Origin: Alphaproteobacteria bacterium
GTDB lineage: Bacteria > Pseudomonadota > Alphaproteobacteria > UBA8366
NCBI GenBank assembly: GCA_030743445.1
Contig: JASLSL010000052.1
Coordinates: 1 to 8,098, forward strand
DNA length: 8,098 bases
Direction of reading: 5' to 3'
Part shown: positions 6,613 to 8,098 of the stretch, piece after piece
Numbering within the stretch: position 1 is the first letter of the stretch
Layout of the letters: every line of letters starts with the position of its first letter
Program-made: the position numbers and the translations under genes
Notes under the pieces: model-generated
Databases searched by the model: none
What the model was told of the DNA's origin: nothing
What the model saw: only the letters and a program-made list of their open reading frames with translations

Positions 6613-7613
6613 GACGCGAGCTCCCGCGCCCAGGCGTCGCGCACCGCCGCAAGTTCGTCGACGGGATCCCGGAGCAACGCCCGCGCCACGCGCCTGACCC
6701 GGTCCTTGTCCGCCTCCAGGGTCAGGTATTCGACTGGCGACTTGCCGTCGACTCGGCCGAGGAACAGCCCGGGCAGAAGATGCGCGGTGCGGGCCTCGAG
6801 CCCGCTCGTGCTTTCCCACCCAACGCCGGCGAGGTAGGTCCCGGCGAGCGAGTCGAAGCAGGCGAGGAACCGCTCCGTCGCGTCCGGGGTCCAGAGACAC
6901 TTCAAAAGCATGTGGTTGAGGCAGAAGGCAAGGTCGAAGGCGGGATCGCCGTACCACGCGCATTCGGCATCGAGGAACACCGGGCCTTGCGGGCTAACCA
7001 ATATGTTCTTCGGGCTGACGTCGCCGTGGACCAGGGCGTGTTTGGTAGCCGCCGTGGTCTCGACGAGGGCCGTCAGTGCATCCTTGTGGTCGGAATGGAC
7101 TCGTGCGGTCGCTTCCAGATACGGCTCTAGCCGGATCGCGTGGAAAGTGTCGTCATTGGCGAAGGCTTCGGCGATTGCCGGGTCTCCGGCGGTCGCCTTA
7201 TGGATGTCGATCAGGCGTTCCGCGACCCGGGCGGCGAAACCCGGATCGGCGCGCCCGGCGTGAAGCTCGTCCTTCCAGAGCGGATGCGTCGCCGGATCGA
7301 GATACTGCATCACGAACAGTCCGCCGAGGGGGTCGTGGGCGAGGATTTCCGGCGCCGATCCCGGCGCGACTCGTCCCGCGACCTCGAACCACGCGACCTC
7401 GGCGGCATTACGCGTCACCGGCGCGCGCCATTCGACCTCGACCTTGAGCTTGGCGAGCGCGCGCTTGACGCAGACCGGCCCCGTGGCGAGATCGACCCGC
7501 CAGATGTCGGACGACACGCCGCCCGGCAGCGCCGTCAGATCGGCGATCTCGTCCGCCGCCAGCAGGCCGAGGCGGCGAAGTGCCGCGACGATTTCGGAGG
7601 GGCTTTCATTCAT
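6609..7613 (-). CDS. APH-family phosphotransferase (small-molecule kinase)
   Basis: A 334-residue protein with the aminoglycoside phosphotransferase/choline kinase fold. LPGGVSSDIWRV (29-40) is the glycine-rich ATP loop and K50 in VCVKRALAKL the ATP-anchoring lysine. LVHGDVSPKNILV (194-206) carries catalytic D198 and metal-binding N203, and VFLDAECAWYGDPAFDLA (212-229) carries the second metal Asp, D215, plus structural D223 and D227. Such enzymes phosphorylate a hydroxyl of a small molecule; family members include methylthioribose kinase, choline kinase and antibiotic kinases. No resistance context is visible, so a metabolic substrate is more likely. It follows the deformylase by 23 bases and overlaps the enolase-like start by 4 bases, so its product may be the enolase homologue's substrate. 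ATG at 7611-7613 starts the homology; an in-frame GTG directly before it (7614-7616) is possible. Substrate unknown. Confidence 0.88.
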   Translation of the reverse strand: MNESPSEIVAALRRLGLLAADEIADLTALPGGVSSDIWRVDLATGPVCVKRALAKLKVEVEWRAPVTRNAAEVAWFEVAGRVAPGSAPEILAHDPLGGLFVMQYLDPATHPLWKDELHAGRADPGFAARVAERLIDIHKATAGDPAIAEAFANDDTFHAIRLEPYLEATARVHSDHKDALTALVETTAATKHALVHGDVSPKNILVSPQGPVFLDAECAWYGDPAFDLAFCLNHMLLKCLWTPDATERFLACFDSLAGTYLAGVGWESTSGLEARTAHLLPGLFLGRVDGKSPVEYLTLEADKDRVRRVARALLRDPVDELAAVRDAWARELAS

Positions 7614-7636
7614 CACACGCTCGACGGATCCACCGC

Positions 7637-8098
7637 TCAGCCGACGAAGTCCTCGATATTTCTTGGCGGATAGTCCACCGAATCGTCGAGCTCGGAACTG
7701 AAGGACAGCTTCGACATGTCCTGCATCCGCATCGGATAGAGGATGCCATCCAGATGGTCGTATTCGTGCTGCAGAAGCCGGGCGTGGAACCCGCGCACGT
7801 CGAGTTCGATCGGCGCGCCGTCGAGCCCGACCGCCTCGAGCCTGATGTGGGTGAAGCGCGGCACCTGCCCATGCAGGCCCGGCAGCGACAGGCAGCGCTC
7901 CCAATAGAGTTTGGTATCTTCGGTCAGAGGTGTGAGGACCGGGTTGACGACGACCGTCCAGGGAACCGACTTCATGGTCGAACCCTCGGGGATGATATCC
8001 TCGCGGACGCGGTAAACAAACATCCGGATCGGCTCGTGGACCTGGGGCGCGGCGATGCCGTTGCCGCCGATATCGACAAGGATCTCCTTCATATCCTC
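7637..8098 (-). CDS. Peptide deformylase family protein, N-terminus beyond the right edge
   Basis: The reading frame is open through the last base of the window (Glu-Asp, then Met at 8090-8092), so that Met is internal. About 20-40 N-terminal residues, including the true start, are missing. Counting from this Met, the three deformylase motifs are GNGIAAPQ (10-17), ERCLSLPG (65-72) with metal ligand C67, and QHEYDHLDG (108-116) with ligands H109 and H113 and catalytic E110. The enzyme removes formate from the N-terminal formyl-Met of new proteins, using Fe or Zn. Motif 2 normally reads EGCLS; here Arg replaces the Gly. The Met-rich, acidic tail after HLDGILYP (about 121-151) is longer than the minimal enzyme. 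It is the first visible gene of a minus-strand run that continues into the kinase. It could be a second deformylase rather than the main one next to fmt. Confidence 0.9.
   Translation of the reverse strand, partial: EDMKEILVDIGGNGIAAPQVHEPIRMFVYRVREDIIPEGSTMKSVPWTVVVNPVLTPLTEDTKLYWERCLSLPGLHGQVPRFTHIRLEAVGLDGAPIELDVRGFHARLLQHEYDHLDGILYPMRMQDMSKLSFSSELDDSVDYPPRNIEDFVG

Noticed and set aside
5317..6837. 506-codon plus-strand open frame opposite the enolase-like gene
   Set aside because: Its translation has no family motif, while the minus strand encodes a full enolase-family protein.
6613..6963. 117-codon N-terminal extension of the enolase-like frame
   Set aside because: It overlaps the kinase in another frame and is Arg/Pro-rich. 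Homology and a ribosome site both point to the GTG at 6612.
6609..7613. Aminoglycoside resistance gene
   Set aside because: The APH fold is shared by many metabolic kinases. There is no mobile element or resistance context, and the gene is coupled to an enolase homologue.
7614..7904. 97-codon N-terminal extension of the kinase frame
   Set aside because: It lies over the deformylase C-terminal half, which carries HEYDHLDG in its own frame, and has no kinase homology.
261..8098. A shared formyl-group theme linking the deformylase and the formylglutamate hydrolase
   Set aside because: The genes are about 6.5 kb apart in separate transcription units with unrelated neighbours, so the shared chemistry is most likely coincidence.

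Overview
The window looks like chromosomal DNA from a GC-rich alphaproteobacterium, probably Rhodospirillales-like. This rests on GC-rich third codon positions, the alphaproteobacterial style of the pyruvate kinase, and tight gene packing with 4-base overlaps. No database search was possible, so the placement is an inference. Coding density is very high, no gap exceeds about 90 bases, and I see no RNA gene, transposon, CRISPR array or att site.

Layout. (1) Minus strand, 1-1079: an N-formylglutamate amidohydrolase-family gene followed 13 bases later by a GCS2/YbdK-type carboxylate-amine ligase that runs off the left edge. (2) Plus strand, 1167-2447: a 12-helix MFS transporter, divergent from block 1 across an 87-base spacer. 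(3) Plus strand, 2533-4700: a FadR-type GntR regulator followed 5 bases after its stop by pyruvate kinase. A PdhR/LldR-like half-conserved palindrome lies in front of the regulator. (4) Minus strand, 8098-4704, convergent with block 3 with only 3 bases between the stops: a peptide deformylase cut by the right edge, an APH-fold small-molecule kinase, an enolase paralogue overlapping the kinase by GTGA, and, after a 79-base AT-rich gap, a small putative 2OG-Fe(II) oxygenase.

How the genes may work together. The most interesting part is 2.45-7.6 kb. A kinase is translationally coupled to an enolase homologue with altered active-site residues, and these face a metabolite-sensing regulator coupled to pyruvate kinase. 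One reading is a short branch in which a hydroxy acid is phosphorylated, dehydrated to an enol phosphate, and the phosphate recovered by pyruvate kinase. The alternative is that pyruvate kinase is the ordinary housekeeping enzyme and the facing operon is unrelated. The deformylase and the formylglutamate hydrolase/ligase pair look like ordinary neighbours.
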